Counted from the stretch's first letter, positions 34,922 through 45,700 are shown. The stretch: 64,000 nt of DNA from G965267425 sp965267425 (GCA_965267425.1 OZ253959.1:1860001-1924000), one strand, 5' to 3'. The notes: generated by a model not told the origin, from the letters alone. Numbers and translations: made by a program.

Positions 34922-37264
34922 TTATCTTTTTATAAAGAAAAACGTACCATTCTCGTCCTCAAATCCTTGAATTTTTCCAAACTTAGGTTTCTGTCGTGCA
35001 CTCTTTCCTACTGCTTCCGTAACCTTATTGGCAATTTTATCAATGGAAATACAGTCATCTGGATTGTTATTCAAGGTATTGGCAAAAGTCTTCGTGAATT
35101 GAGAATCATCAGACGCCAACTCATAACCTGCTGATGATAGTACTTGAGAAGATTTAAACCTTGTGGCCTGCCAATCTTTACAATTTCGATTATCACCTGT
35201 TGCTCTCATTGCCTGATAAAAGGATGGGCCAGATTCACAAGCATCGGTAATCACCAATGTATGTGTAATGTATTTTGAATACGACTGCATGGCAGCTTTA
35301 AGTGAATTAATGTTGAAATAGGTAAACTCGTCATCTCTTTTGGCATCAACAGGAATCCAGTATCCAGATTCATTCAGGAATTTACCGTGTCCCGCATACC
35401 AAACAATCAATGAATTCACACGGTTACTTCTCACCAAATCACGCAATTCAATGGAAAAGAATTTTTCGAATTTAGCCTTCGTCATGTCTCTTTTTCGAAT
35501 GATGTTGTGGATTTGATAATTGGCCAAAGCCCCTTTCATTGTTGTTACGTCTTTTCCGGGTCCTTCTAAGCTGGCAAACGATGCATAATTTGAATTTTCA
35601 ATGAATACCACCCAAGTTTTACCCATAGGATTGCTCGCACTCAACTGAGCACCTTCTGTATTAAAGGTAAAATCCTTTTCAGTGGTGTTTCCATAGGTGT
35701 CAATTGCCGTAATTTTAATGGAATTCTTATTGGCAATGTTAATGGTAGCAGAAAAAGTTGGGTTCAATTGTTCTACCACAAAACTCGCCGTTGCACCTTC
35801 AACATAAATCGACTTGATAAGGCTTTCATCTTCAATTTTACCTTCGATGTACAACATGGTGTTCTCATTTTCAAGGTAAATCTCTCCATCATCAGAAGCG
35901 TATGGTGCAATAAGATTGATTTTAGGAGCATCAATTTCAGTTTTCACCAACTTGTACTCATAGGTCTTTTTGTTTCCATAAACATCTTCTATGTAAACAT
36001 TCATAGTTGAAGCATTGGTCAAATTCAAACGAAAATTAAATTCAGGATTGAGTGTGGATTTATCAAATATGACATCCTGTCCATTCATTTGGAATTTCTT
36101 GATCAAACTGGCATCATCAACACTTCCTTTAAAAAATCCGTCAATAAGATTCTTCGGCACAGGAATCTCAAGATTGTTAGCTGGAGCAGGTTCTACAAAT
36201 ACCAATTTAGGTGCATCCTCTTCCCTATTTAATTCAAACAATCTTTTTTCTGCGTCATCCAACATCTGTTTCGCCTTCTCATCATAAGGAGATAATTTTC
36301 TTAACGCTTGATAATCAGCAATGGCTAAGTCAAGTTTAAAAGTGGCCTCATACGCCGCGGCACGTTGATACAGTGCATCAAAGTTGTCTTTGTCTTTCTC
36401 TAAAACAATATTAAAATCATTAATGGCAGCCTGATGCTGACCAAACTCACTGTAGTATTGTCCACGCATGTTGTGAATGGCTTCCTTTTCCGTTGGTTTA
36501 GCAACTAACATGGCCTGAGAAAGATCATTAATAGCACTAGGATAATTGTTTCTGACTTTGAACGATTCAGCCCTAGCCATATACACTGAGGCATCTTCTT
36601 TCGTGATTTTCAAAGCTTCATCACACGTTGCCGTTGCAGCCTCACCCTTCTTCAACGCACATTGAGCCTCGCATTTGGCAACATAAGCAGGGATGAACTC
36701 ATTTTCATAAAAGTATGAACGACCAAAATCGTATTCTGCCTTTTCGTAATTTTTTAAGTGCATCATCACCTGACCGTGCAGGTAGTAATTCATTGAATTT
36801 TTCTTGATGTCCAATGCCTGATCTGCCGAAGTCATTGCATTATTGTATTGCTTCAAGGCAATTTGTGCTTTTGTCTTTTCATTGAGTACTTCAAAGTGTT
36901 TTTTGTTCACTTCCAATGTTCTATTCGAAGTCTCAATGGCCTCCTTGTACTTTTCCATCTTATTTTGCAACCGTGCCAGGTTGTAAAGAAAATCTTCATT
37001 GTCCGTATCAAACACCAATCCCCTCTGATAATCATTGATGGCATCATCAATGCGGAACATTTTTTCGTAAGCCTTGGCTCTGGAAGCATAGGCGTCTAAA
37101 TAATCCGCTTCTAATTTTATGGCTTCAGTAAATTGAGCTGCGGCATCCTTGTATTTTTTTGCTTCAAGAAACTCTTCGCCAGCTTTAAAATACTTCTTGG
37201 CATTTTGGGCGAATCCTTGAATAGAAAATATGATAATGGCTAAAAACGGTAGCGCTTTTTTCAT
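34922..37264 (-). CDS. Exported TPR protein with Ig-like repeats and caspase (peptidase C14) domain
   Basis: A 780-residue protein with a signal peptide (ending GFAQ, residue 20). Residues about 22-345 are eight to nine TPR units (for example KKYKDAAAQFTEAIKLEADY). Two Ig-like modules follow, near 370-440 and 455-535, each with a TxDxYGN-type core. Residues about 545-780 are a caspase-like p20 domain: VFIENSNYASFASLEGPGKD, the catalytic His in WYAGHG (His626) and the catalytic Cys in ITDACESG (Cys676). Family C14 enzymes cut after acidic or basic residues; specificity here is unknown. The next gene, the SpoIIE sensor, starts 30 bases on, so the pair forms an operon. Location in the periplasm or outside is inferred from the signal. 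Confidence 0.9.
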   Translation of the reverse strand: MKKALPFLAIIIFSIQGFAQNAKKYFKAGEEFLEAKKYKDAAAQFTEAIKLEADYLDAYASRAKAYEKMFRIDDAINDYQRGLVFDTDNEDFLYNLARLQNKMEKYKEAIETSNRTLEVNKKHFEVLNEKTKAQIALKQYNNAMTSADQALDIKKNSMNYYLHGQVMMHLKNYEKAEYDFGRSYFYENEFIPAYVAKCEAQCALKKGEAATATCDEALKITKEDASVYMARAESFKVRNNYPSAINDLSQAMLVAKPTEKEAIHNMRGQYYSEFGQHQAAINDFNIVLEKDKDNFDALYQRAAAYEATFKLDLAIADYQALRKLSPYDEKAKQMLDDAEKRLFELNREEDAPKLVFVEPAPANNLEIPVPKNLIDGFFKGSVDDASLIKKFQMNGQDVIFDKSTLNPEFNFRLNLTNASTMNVYIEDVYGNKKTYEYKLVKTEIDAPKINLIAPYASDDGEIYLENENTMLYIEGKIEDESLIKSIYVEGATASFVVEQLNPTFSATINIANKNSIKITAIDTYGNTTEKDFTFNTEGAQLSASNPMGKTWVVFIENSNYASFASLEGPGKDVTTMKGALANYQIHNIIRKRDMTKAKFEKFFSIELRDLVRSNRVNSLIVWYAGHGKFLNESGYWIPVDAKRDDEFTYFNINSLKAAMQSYSKYITHTLVITDACESGPSFYQAMRATGDNRNCKDWQATRFKSSQVLSSAGYELASDDSQFTKTFANTLNNNPDDCISIDKIANKVTEAVGKSARQKPKFGKIQGFEDENGTFFFIKR

Positions 37265-37295
37265 TTGAAAAAGAGGTTAGGGTTAATCAGGTAGT

Positions 37296-37309
37296 CAAAA
37301 TTAAATATA
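37296..37309 (-). promoter_or_regulatory. Overlapping -7 boxes (TATATTTA, TAATTTTG) before the caspase gene
   Basis: On the minus strand TATATTTA (37309-37302) and TAATTTTG (37303-37296) overlap by two bases, placing transcription starts near 37296 and 37290 and a leader of about 25-35 bases to ATG 37264. No good -33 TTG for either. Confidence 0.4.
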
Positions 37310-37390
37310 ATGAGTCAAGAATTAAATTAATCCTTAGTTTTATGCTTCTTTGTACGCAATTCAAGTTTAAAGGTTACCAATTTTTTTCCT

Positions 37391-38011
37391 ATGAATTTAT
37401 TCTTTTCTAAATGGTTATGGTTGTTGTTAATTCTAGTCAATTTAATGAGTATGAAAGTGCTTTATGCACAAGATCAAGGATGGGATCAAATTGAAGTTGA
37501 CAAGAAAGAAAGTAACATTTCATGGAATGCCACACAAGGAGAAAAAAATTACACTGGTTTGGCTCCGGTGTTGAATGGATTTATTTTTTTGGAAAAGGAT
37601 GAATTGAAAGGTGGAACACTGTTCATTGATATGAATAACATTACCATTAATAATCTAGAGTCTAAGGAAGACTATGTCAAAATGATGGAATTCATGCAAG
37701 GGCCTGAATTTTTTAATGTTCGAAAGAATCCATTTGCTGTGTGCAAAATTTATAATGTGTCTAAAACAACGGGGGGAAATTTTACACATGTCCTGAAAGC
37801 CTCATTGACCATTAAAGGACGAACCCATCAATTCGAAGTGCCAGTGGTTATGAACATTTCGAAGGAAGATATTCAAATAAAAGGTGAAAGCCCAATGGAT
37901 AGAAAAAATTGGAGCTTAAACGGATACCATAAAAAGGAAGTGAAAGAAGAAGACGTTATTCAAGATGAATTCAAAATTTCATTTCAAATCAAAGCTCCCA
38001 GAAAATCCTAA
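37391..38011 (+). CDS. YceI-like lipocalin-fold protein
   Basis: A 206-residue exported protein (signal ending VLYAQ). The body matches the YceI family: an N-terminal strand ISWNATQGEKNYTG, the GTLFIDMNNITINNL strand pair, then the FFNVRKNPFAVCKIYNV and LTIKGRTHQFEVPVVM strands, in the family order. YceI proteins form an extended lipocalin barrel that binds isoprenoid-type lipids, and many are induced by stress; the ligand here is unknown. Convergent with hutH, with a one-base gap between the stop codons. A TAGTTTTA box at 37335-37342 may be its promoter. Confidence 0.85.
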   Translation: MNLFFSKWLWLLLILVNLMSMKVLYAQDQGWDQIEVDKKESNISWNATQGEKNYTGLAPVLNGFIFLEKDELKGGTLFIDMNNITINNLESKEDYVKMMEFMQGPEFFNVRKNPFAVCKIYNVSKTTGGNFTHVLKASLTIKGRTHQFEVPVVMNISKEDIQIKGESPMDRKNWSLNGYHKKEVKEEDVIQDEFKISFQIKAPRKS

Positions 38012-38012
38012 T

Positions 38013-39500
38013 TTATTCTTGTTCTTCCAGAAATTGTTGTGATGCTATCATTAAAGGATGCATCTCTACATCTGAGGAGATAAAAGGCACAACATCCCGG
38101 TATTTTCCAATCAATTTTTCCAACGAAGACGCACTTTGTCGTGGTCTCCTGAACTCAAGTGCTTGGCAGGCTGTCATCCATTCTATGGACAATACACTTT
38201 TCGTATTATTTAGTACACGTAAAGTCTTAGTAGCCGCATTGGCCCCCATACTTACATGATCTTCTTGACCATTGGAAGAATCAATGGTATCCACAGAAGC
38301 AGGTGTGCACAATTGTTTATTTTGACTAACTATGGAAGCTGCCGTGTACTGAGCTATCATAAATCCAGAATTCAACCCTGGGTTTTTCACTAAAAAGGGA
38401 GGCAATGAACGTTGTCCAGAAATGAGCTTGTATATTCTTCTTTCTGAAATACTCGCCAATTCTGACAATGCTATGGCCAGAAAATCCAGATGCATTGCCA
38501 ACGGTTGACCATGGAAATTTCCTGCGGAAATCACTTTGTCTTCATGATGAAAAACCGTAGGATTATCTGTTACGGCATTCATTTCACGCGTGAATACTCC
38601 AACGCAAGAATCAAAAACATCAATAATGGCTCCATGCACTTGTGGAATACATCTAAACGAATATGGATCCTGTACATGCAATTTTTCTCCATTGGCAATT
38701 TCACTGTCCGATAAAATATCCAGAATTTGCGCTGAAACTGCCATTTGACCGGGATGAGATCTGACTTTATGCACAGATGCATCAAACGGTTCCAATCGTG
38801 CATCAAATGCATCCATAGAAGTACTGGCAGTTTGAGCAGCAACCGACGACCATTTTTCTGCTTGTAATAAAATATGCACTCCATAAGCACACATAAATTG
38901 CGTGCCATTCAACAATGCCAATCCTTCCTTTGCTCCTAACGTCAAAGGTTCCCATCCCATTTGGGCATTAATTTCTTCGCCAGTACATTTTTCTCCATGA
39001 TACCAAACTTCACCTTTTCCCAAAAGAGGTAATACCAAATGTGCCAATGGTGCTAAATCACCTGATGCTCCCAAAGAACCTTGCTCATAAACAACAGGCC
39101 AAATTTGATGATTGAACATGGCTATCAATCGCTCAATAGTTTCAATTCTGACTGCAGAATAACCCAGGGATAAGTTTTGAATTTTCAACAGCAACATCAG
39201 CTTAACTATTTCCTCCGGCACTTCATCACCCATACCGCAAGCGTGAGAAAGAATTAAGTTATGTTGAAGTTCTTCCAATTCTTTTTCCGGAATTTGAGTG
39301 TCATGTAAAGCACCGAATCCTGTATTGATGCCATAAATCTTCTCATCCGAACCATTGATGCGATGTTCCAAATAAGAGCGAGAATCCTTGATGTTGGAAC
39401 AGATATCCTCATCTAAATTCAATGAAAGCTTTTCATTCAGAATGGTCTGAATTTGCTGAAGGTCAAGTGTTGGATATCCTATATTAAATGTGTTTGCCAT
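38013..39500 (-). CDS. hutH: Histidine ammonia-lyase
   Basis: Converts histidine to urocanate and ammonia, the first step of histidine degradation. The 495-residue protein has the self-forming MIO cofactor triad in GSLGASGDLAPLAH (Ala-Ser-Gly at 145-147), the YGINTGFG motif near 56-63, and the QEDHVSMGA motif near 410. Its ATG follows the hisS stop with no spacer (TAG then ATG), so hisS and hutH are transcribed together. Phenylalanine or tyrosine lyase specificity cannot be excluded from sequence alone, but the His-lyase type motifs and the presence of ftcD in the window favour histidine. Confidence 0.92.
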   Translation of the reverse strand: MANTFNIGYPTLDLQQIQTILNEKLSLNLDEDICSNIKDSRSYLEHRINGSDEKIYGINTGFGALHDTQIPEKELEELQHNLILSHACGMGDEVPEEIVKLMLLLKIQNLSLGYSAVRIETIERLIAMFNHQIWPVVYEQGSLGASGDLAPLAHLVLPLLGKGEVWYHGEKCTGEEINAQMGWEPLTLGAKEGLALLNGTQFMCAYGVHILLQAEKWSSVAAQTASTSMDAFDARLEPFDASVHKVRSHPGQMAVSAQILDILSDSEIANGEKLHVQDPYSFRCIPQVHGAIIDVFDSCVGVFTREMNAVTDNPTVFHHEDKVISAGNFHGQPLAMHLDFLAIALSELASISERRIYKLISGQRSLPPFLVKNPGLNSGFMIAQYTAASIVSQNKQLCTPASVDTIDSSNGQEDHVSMGANAATKTLRVLNNTKSVLSIEWMTACQALEFRRPRQSASSLEKLIGKYRDVVPFISSDVEMHPLMIASQQFLEEQE

Positions 39501-40865
39501 CTACCAATCAATTGAATTCATCCATTTTTCAAAAGGAATATCTTGTTGCTCTCCAGATGCCATGTCTTTCACACGAACGACATTATTTTCTAATTCTTCC
39601 TCTCCTACCATAACTACAAATCGAAAATTCTTAGCATTGGCATATTTCATTTGTTTGGCTGGTTTTTTTGAATCAGGGAAAATATCCACCGTTACTCCTT
39701 TGGCTCTTAATGTTTCAACCATACCAAGACAAGACAAAACTTCTTTATCACCAAAATTTAGAAACAGTACAGAAGAATTGTTGCCTTGGTAATCTTGAAA
39801 TGCATTCAATTCTTCCATCACATCAAAAATTCTGTCAATTCCAAACGAAATTCCCACGCCACTTGTATCCGGCATACCGAATATTCCCGTTAGATCATCA
39901 TATCTTCCACCACCACAAATACTTCCCATTTCCATATCATTTGATACAACTTCAATGATGATACCTGTGTAATAATTCAATCCACGTGCCAACGTGGTGT
40001 CAATTTGAATAGTTGCCTTTTTTAACGGGCTTCTTTCAAGATATGTTATGATCTCATTTAATTCGGCAATTCCTTGAATTCCATGTTCGTCGCAGAATTT
40101 GGCAATTTCATTTATTTGCTCCCTTACATCCGGAATCGTGGAAGCCTTTACCATCAGTGTTAACAGATCTTTCATATTGGAAGGAAACGAAGCTTTTTGC
40201 ATTTGTTCCAATACACCGTCTACACCAATTTTATCCAATTTATCCAACAAAACGGTGAATTCCGTGAATCGTTCTTCCAGGCCATAATTCTTGGCAATGC
40301 CTGATAAAACTTTCCGGTTATTTAACTTGATCAAAACGGACAAACCGAGTTCGGAAAATACTTCATCAATCATTTTTACCAAATCAAACTCAGCGATAAG
40401 TGAATCAGTACCAATGACATCGGCATCACATTGATAAAATTCCTGGTAACGACCTTTTTGAGGTCGATCCGCTCTCCAAACAGGTTGCATCTGATACCGC
40501 TTGAAAGGGAAAGTAATATCATTTCTATGCTGAACGACATATCTGGCAAAAGGAACTGTCAAGTCATACCTCAGTGCTTTCTCACTGATTTGAGGTAATA
40601 ATTTATTTGCATTTTTTTCCGTCAAATCTGTGTCGCTGACTTTTGACAGATAATCTCCGGAATTGAGAATTTTAAATATCAGCCTATCTCCTTCTTCACC
40701 ATACTTACCCGTAAGGGTTGACATTTTTTCAATGGCCGGAGTTTCAATGGGTTCAAAGCCAAATTTTTCAAACACCCTGCGTACAGTGTTGAATATTTGC
40801 TGCCGTTTTCTAACCGCATCTGGCGGTAGATCTCTTGTCCCTTTTGATAAAGCAGGTTTAATCAT
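39501..40865 (-). CDS. hisS: Histidyl-tRNA synthetase
   Basis: Charges tRNA-His. The 454-residue class II synthetase opens with KPALSKGTRDLPPD, has motif 2 in VWRADRPQKGRYQEFYQCDADVIG, the HisA-type block ARGLNYYTGIIIEV near residue 290 and motif 3 in GGGRYDDLTGIFG and VGISFGIDRI. The ATG at 40865 matches the usual N-terminus; starting at 40913 would add 16 residues that I cannot place, although the -7 box at 40941-40948 would allow it. The stop is directly followed by the hutH start. Confidence 0.95.
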   Translation of the reverse strand: MIKPALSKGTRDLPPDAVRKRQQIFNTVRRVFEKFGFEPIETPAIEKMSTLTGKYGEEGDRLIFKILNSGDYLSKVSDTDLTEKNANKLLPQISEKALRYDLTVPFARYVVQHRNDITFPFKRYQMQPVWRADRPQKGRYQEFYQCDADVIGTDSLIAEFDLVKMIDEVFSELGLSVLIKLNNRKVLSGIAKNYGLEERFTEFTVLLDKLDKIGVDGVLEQMQKASFPSNMKDLLTLMVKASTIPDVREQINEIAKFCDEHGIQGIAELNEIITYLERSPLKKATIQIDTTLARGLNYYTGIIIEVVSNDMEMGSICGGGRYDDLTGIFGMPDTSGVGISFGIDRIFDVMEELNAFQDYQGNNSSVLFLNFGDKEVLSCLGMVETLRAKGVTVDIFPDSKKPAKQMKYANAKNFRFVVMVGEEELENNVVRVKDMASGEQQDIPFEKWMNSIDW

Positions 40866-40940
40866 TTCAAGAATTCTATTGAACCCAAATTTGGCATCAC
40901 AGAACATTAACATTCTATGCCAACGGATACATTCTTTTCA

Positions 40941-40948
40941 CAAAAATA
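40941..40948 (-). promoter_or_regulatory. Putative -7 box (TATTTTTG) for hisS-hutH, overlapping the pckA terminator tract
   Basis: On the minus strand the T-rich tail of the pckA terminator reads TATTTTTG, a full TAnnTTTG match. Transcription would begin near 40935. Confidence 0.4.
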
Positions 40949-40986
40949 AAAATCTCACTGCCAAATTAGATTCAACAGTGAGATTT
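40942..40986 (-). terminator. Rho-independent terminator after pckA
   Basis: An 11-base perfect inverted repeat (40976-40986 and 40950-40960, AAATCTCACTG/CAGTGAGATTT) with a 15-base loop is followed on the minus strand by TTTATTTTTG. It lies 20 bases after the pckA stop. Confidence 0.82.
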
Positions 40987-41006
40987 CGCAAATACTTTAA
41001 TATAAC

Positions 41007-42617
41007 TTAAGAGTTGGCAAGCACCTTTGGCGCACCAGCAAGTATTTCTTCATTGGCATATTCCTGAAATTTCTCAAAATTCCTGTTAAAAGAGCTGGCC
41101 AATTCATTCGCCTTTCTATCGTATGCTTCTTTATCTGTCCATGTATTTTTTGGACTGAGAACTTCAGCAGGAACATTAGGACATTGCTCTGGCATTTGCA
41201 ATCCAAAAATCTCATGTTTCTTGTAATTGACATTATCCAAATCTCCATTTAATGCAGCCGTAATTAACGCTCTTGTAATGCTCAATTTCATTCGATGTCC
41301 TACACCATAAGGTCCACCAGACCATCCAGTATTTACCAACCAAACATTTACATCTGATTCCTTCATTTTGGAACTTAGCATTTCTGCATACTTAGTTGGA
41401 TGCAACGGCATAAATGGGGCTCCGAAACATGCAGAAAAAGCCGTTACCGGTTCTGTAATTCCAGCTTCAGTTCCGGCAACTTTAGCCGTATATCCTGAAA
41501 TAAAATGGAATGCTGCCTGACCTGGTGTCAATTTCGAAATAGGAGGCAAAACACCGTAAGCATCACAAGTCAAAAAGAATATATTCTTTGGACTTGAACC
41601 TACTGAAGGTTCGGCTATGTTGTTGATATGAAACAACGGATAACTTACCCTGGTATTTTCAGTTTTACTTACATCTTCGTAATCCACTTCATCACCACCA
41701 TTCTTAAATCCAATGTTTTCTAACAACGCACCTGATTTAATGGCTTTAAAAATGTCTGGTTCTTTTTCCTCTGTAAGATCGATACACTTGGCATAACATC
41801 CACCTTCGAAATTAAATACAGAGTTTTCAGACCAACCGTGCTCATCGTCACCAATTAATTTCCTGTTTGGATCAGCAGACAATGTAGTCTTTCCTGTTCC
41901 GGACAATCCGAAAAACACAGCTGTATCTCCATCAGGTCCAATGTTTGCCGAACAGTGCATTGACAATACATTTTTTTGATGAGGAAGAATGAAATTCAAT
42001 GTTGAAAAGATTCCTTTTTTGATTTCACCAGTATATCCTGTACCTCCAATAATCACAGTCTTTCTCTCGAAATTGATAATGGCAAAATTATGCTGTCTGG
42101 TTCCGTCAACGGCAGGATCCGCCTTAAAACTTGGAGCCGAAAGAACCGTCCACTCTGGTTCGAAATTAGCCACCTGCTCTGAAGTTGGTCGTATAAACAT
42201 ATTGTATACGAACAAATTCATCCAGGGACTTTCGTTTACTACACGAATTTTCATTTGGTACTGAGGGTCTGCACAAGCAATAGCATCCCTGACGTATAAT
42301 TCTTTTCCTGATAAGTGATTAACAACTTTGTCATACAATTTGTCAAAATCTTCAGGGCTAAAAGGAATGTTGATATCTCCCCACCAAACAGCATCTTTTG
42401 TAATGTCGTCTTTCACTATAAATCTGTCCTTGGGTGATCTTCCTGTAAATTCACCGGTATCAACTGCAATAGCTCCGGTATTGGTCAATTTTCCCAGTCC
42501 TTTTTCCTCTGTGATGTTAATCAATTCCTCGGGATTAAGGTTCCAATGGGAAATAGCATTTTCGATTCCCAAAGGCAATAAACTTGCTTCAGGATTCTTT
42601 ACTCCATTTTCATTCAT
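41007..42617 (-). CDS. pckA: ATP-dependent phosphoenolpyruvate carboxykinase
   Basis: Converts oxaloacetate to PEP with ATP, the entry step of gluconeogenesis. The 536-residue protein has the kinase-1a P-loop GLSGTGKTTLSADPNRKLIGDDEHGW near residues 243-268, the kinase-2 DGDTAVFF segment just before it, the substrate-site RSPKDRF near 60 and GGTGYTGEIKKG. Length fits the ATP-type family. It stands alone with its own -7 box and a strong terminator, so it is monocistronic. Confidence 0.96.
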   Translation of the reverse strand: MNENGVKNPEASLLPLGIENAISHWNLNPEELINITEEKGLGKLTNTGAIAVDTGEFTGRSPKDRFIVKDDITKDAVWWGDINIPFSPEDFDKLYDKVVNHLSGKELYVRDAIACADPQYQMKIRVVNESPWMNLFVYNMFIRPTSEQVANFEPEWTVLSAPSFKADPAVDGTRQHNFAIINFERKTVIIGGTGYTGEIKKGIFSTLNFILPHQKNVLSMHCSANIGPDGDTAVFFGLSGTGKTTLSADPNRKLIGDDEHGWSENSVFNFEGGCYAKCIDLTEEKEPDIFKAIKSGALLENIGFKNGGDEVDYEDVSKTENTRVSYPLFHINNIAEPSVGSSPKNIFFLTCDAYGVLPPISKLTPGQAAFHFISGYTAKVAGTEAGITEPVTAFSACFGAPFMPLHPTKYAEMLSSKMKESDVNVWLVNTGWSGGPYGVGHRMKLSITRALITAALNGDLDNVNYKKHEIFGLQMPEQCPNVPAEVLSPKNTWTDKEAYDRKANELASSFNRNFEKFQEYANEEILAGAPKVLANS

Positions 42618-42658
42618 ATTTCAGATTTTCAAATATTGGCCAACTTTAAATGAGAAGG

Positions 42659-42666
42659 CAAAGTTA
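42659..42666 (-). promoter_or_regulatory. Putative -7 box (TAACTTTG) for pckA
   Basis: Full TAnnTTTG match on the minus strand, giving a leader of about 35 bases to ATG 42617. No -33 TTG is visible. Confidence 0.42.
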
Positions 42667-42748
42667 TAGCTATTGATTTATATTTTTACTTAAATGACAT
42701 AATTTCTTAACAAAGAATTCAACTATTTAAAATTCACGTTTCCAGATG

Positions 42749-45700
42749 TCAAACTTTCGTAAGTTTTCCCAAACCGGAATAAATAAGATATTTCGCGTGT
42801 ATCTTATGACTCATTTGTTGCAAAGCTTCTGCATATTCTTTTAGTTGAGAAGTATGTTCAGGTTTCATTTCACCGGATTTATAATCAATCAATATGTAAC
42901 CTTTATCTGTTTCAACAACTTTGTCGGGTCGATAAATTTTTCCGGTGTTCGACAACAATTCTCGTTCACTCCATTGATGAATAACATTGCCTTCAATCAC
43001 TTGTCGCTCCATTTTAAAAATATTTTCAGCATGAGTCCTTAATGCCCGCATTTCTTCATCACCAATTTCACCCGATTCAACCAATCGCATCAATTCGGAA
43101 TTCACATCATCCTGGCTTCGAAACTTACTCATCAAATGATGCAACAAAATGCCAAATTGTCTCGGATCTTCCTGCTTGGTTAATTCCTGTTCAAATTTGG
43201 AATGTACGCTTATCATCAATTTTGATCTCCAGGATTTCGTTGTGATGCCTTTTAACTCAACATGTGGCGTTATTTCTGAGGTTTCATTTGATTTAATCTT
43301 GTCCAACCCCATCACGAATCCATCATTCATGGAATTCATGGCAGTAGAGGACTGACAAAATGAATAAAGCATATCTGCCATTGCCATATCATCCTTTTGA
43401 TTTCCAGCATCTGAAATCAGGATTAATCGGTCAATGGCACGGGTAGTAGCCACATATAGTAAGTTGAGGCGATCAAGTAAAGAACGATGTATTTCCAATT
43501 GATATAAATGACTGACTTGTGTATGTAATAGTTGTTTATTCATCGGCAACAAGGCAATGGGCAATCCATGTAATATGTCATTTTCTATGCTTGTCCAGAG
43601 TTCATTTTTTGTAACCCGTGCTCGATTCGAAATGAATGGGAATATGACAACTGGGAACTCCAGCCCTTTAGATTTATGAATGGTCATAATACGCACTGCA
43701 TCTAATCCCTCAGGCATGGCAATGGAAATTTTATCACCATTGTCTTTCCACCAAGTGAGCAAGCCATTTAAATTTTCGCCATGCTTGCGTATATATGAGA
43801 AAACAACATCCAAAAAGGCAAGGAGAGCAGCTGAAGTTGAATCTAATCGGCATATTCTGATAAAGTGTTCCAGGATTTCCATGATGGGTTTATCATAGAG
43901 AAAGGACCAATTCATTCCTTCATAAACGGTCTCAATCCAATCCTCAAACAATAGTGTATCATCCTCAAATTTTTGGTACAAGTCAACTGGATGAGAGGCA
44001 TCTTTATTCATTTCATAAAGCAGCTCTAATAGTTGATAAATTGATGATGATAAGGATGATTTATCTTTTGCATTCAAAATAGTCAACAAGAGCAAAAGTT
44101 GATTTACCGATGCGTCATTTTGCACCAGTAAACTTTCTTCGGAGACAATTTGAATTCCTCTTTCCACCAAAAATTGAGCAACGGAAACGGTCTCAGATCG
44201 CTTAACGCATAATATTGCTATGTCAGACAGAAGAAATCCTTTATCCAAAGACAATTCAATTTGTTGGTGAACGTGATGCAAATTCCAATTATCATAATCT
44301 TCATGGGTATCTGCATTAAAAAATCGAACATCTATGAATCCTTGATTTTGATTCGATGGAGTTTGTTTTAGTCCATCATATATCTGTTGAAGGTGCTCCG
44401 GAAGATAGGATGCGATATGTGTATATAGTTCATTGTTAAAATGCACTACATCTTTGGAAGAACGATAATTTACGTCCAATTTCTCCGGTTGATAAAACGA
44501 CTCAAGCAAAGCAGCTCGTTCCTGGGAAAATTGATCTTGAATTTCGGGGTGAATACAAGGCAACAAAGAAAACTGCTCAACTTCCCCACCTCTCCATCGA
44601 TAGATCGCTTGTTTTCCATCACCAACCAATATGACTTCATTGCCCGATGCCAAACTATTCTCTACTAAAGGAAGAATATTTTGCCACTGCAAAATGGAAG
44701 TGTCCTGAAATTCATCGATGAGATAGTGTTTGTATTTTTCACCTAAACGCTCAAAAATAAACGGAGCTGGCTCGCTGGTCACAATTTTTGAAATACTTTT
44801 ATTGAAATCGGATATATGCACCACACTGTTTTCAGCTTTGAACAAACTCAACTTGTCTTGAATTTCATTGAATAAAATCAATTGATACATTTTTGACAAT
44901 GCCAGTTTCTTCAACAAATAATCACCATATTGGTTTTCCACAAATTCTTGTATTTGCAGAAACAATTCCTCCAAATCCGATTGAATTTGGATGATGGTAT
45001 TTTTTTTGAACGCTTCTGTTTTTGTAGCACTCCATTTATTTTCAGCTACATTTTTTGCCACGCGGTTGCTGGGAATCCATTTTTCGTCCAACCCTTTTAA
45101 CGCGTATTCAAAGTATTTAGAAACACCATTTTTACCACCAGCCATGTCTTCAGGTGAAAGGTGATTTTCTTCCAACTTTTGAAAATATGTACGGCCTATG
45201 GACTGAATTTGCTTTTTCTGTTGGAAGTATTCTTTTCTAATTTCTTGAAATGTATCGTGCATTCGATTTGCATCCACTCCTTCTAAGAATGTCAAAAAAG
45301 ATTGAGGAATATCCTTTAACAACATAGATGCCATTTTCCGTAAATCCAAATCAAGGCTCCAACTTTTCCCATCTTCGTATTTTTCCATGGAAAATTTCAA
45401 CAATACCGTGGTCAGTAACTCATCTTGACCTACTTGATTTAACAATTGACTAACGGCATGTGTGACCAATTGATCTTCTTCTAACTCAACGTCAAAATTC
45501 AACGGAAGCCTCAAATCCCGAGCAAACGTTCGAATCACCTTGTACATGAATTTGTCAATGGTGCCAATGTTGAAATCACTGTAATGATGCAACATTTGAA
45601 AAAACAACTTCTCACATCTTATTCGTAGCTGTTCATCACTTAATTGGAGATGTTCTTTTACGATTTCTCCCATGTGATTAGGCTCACCATTCATAATGGA

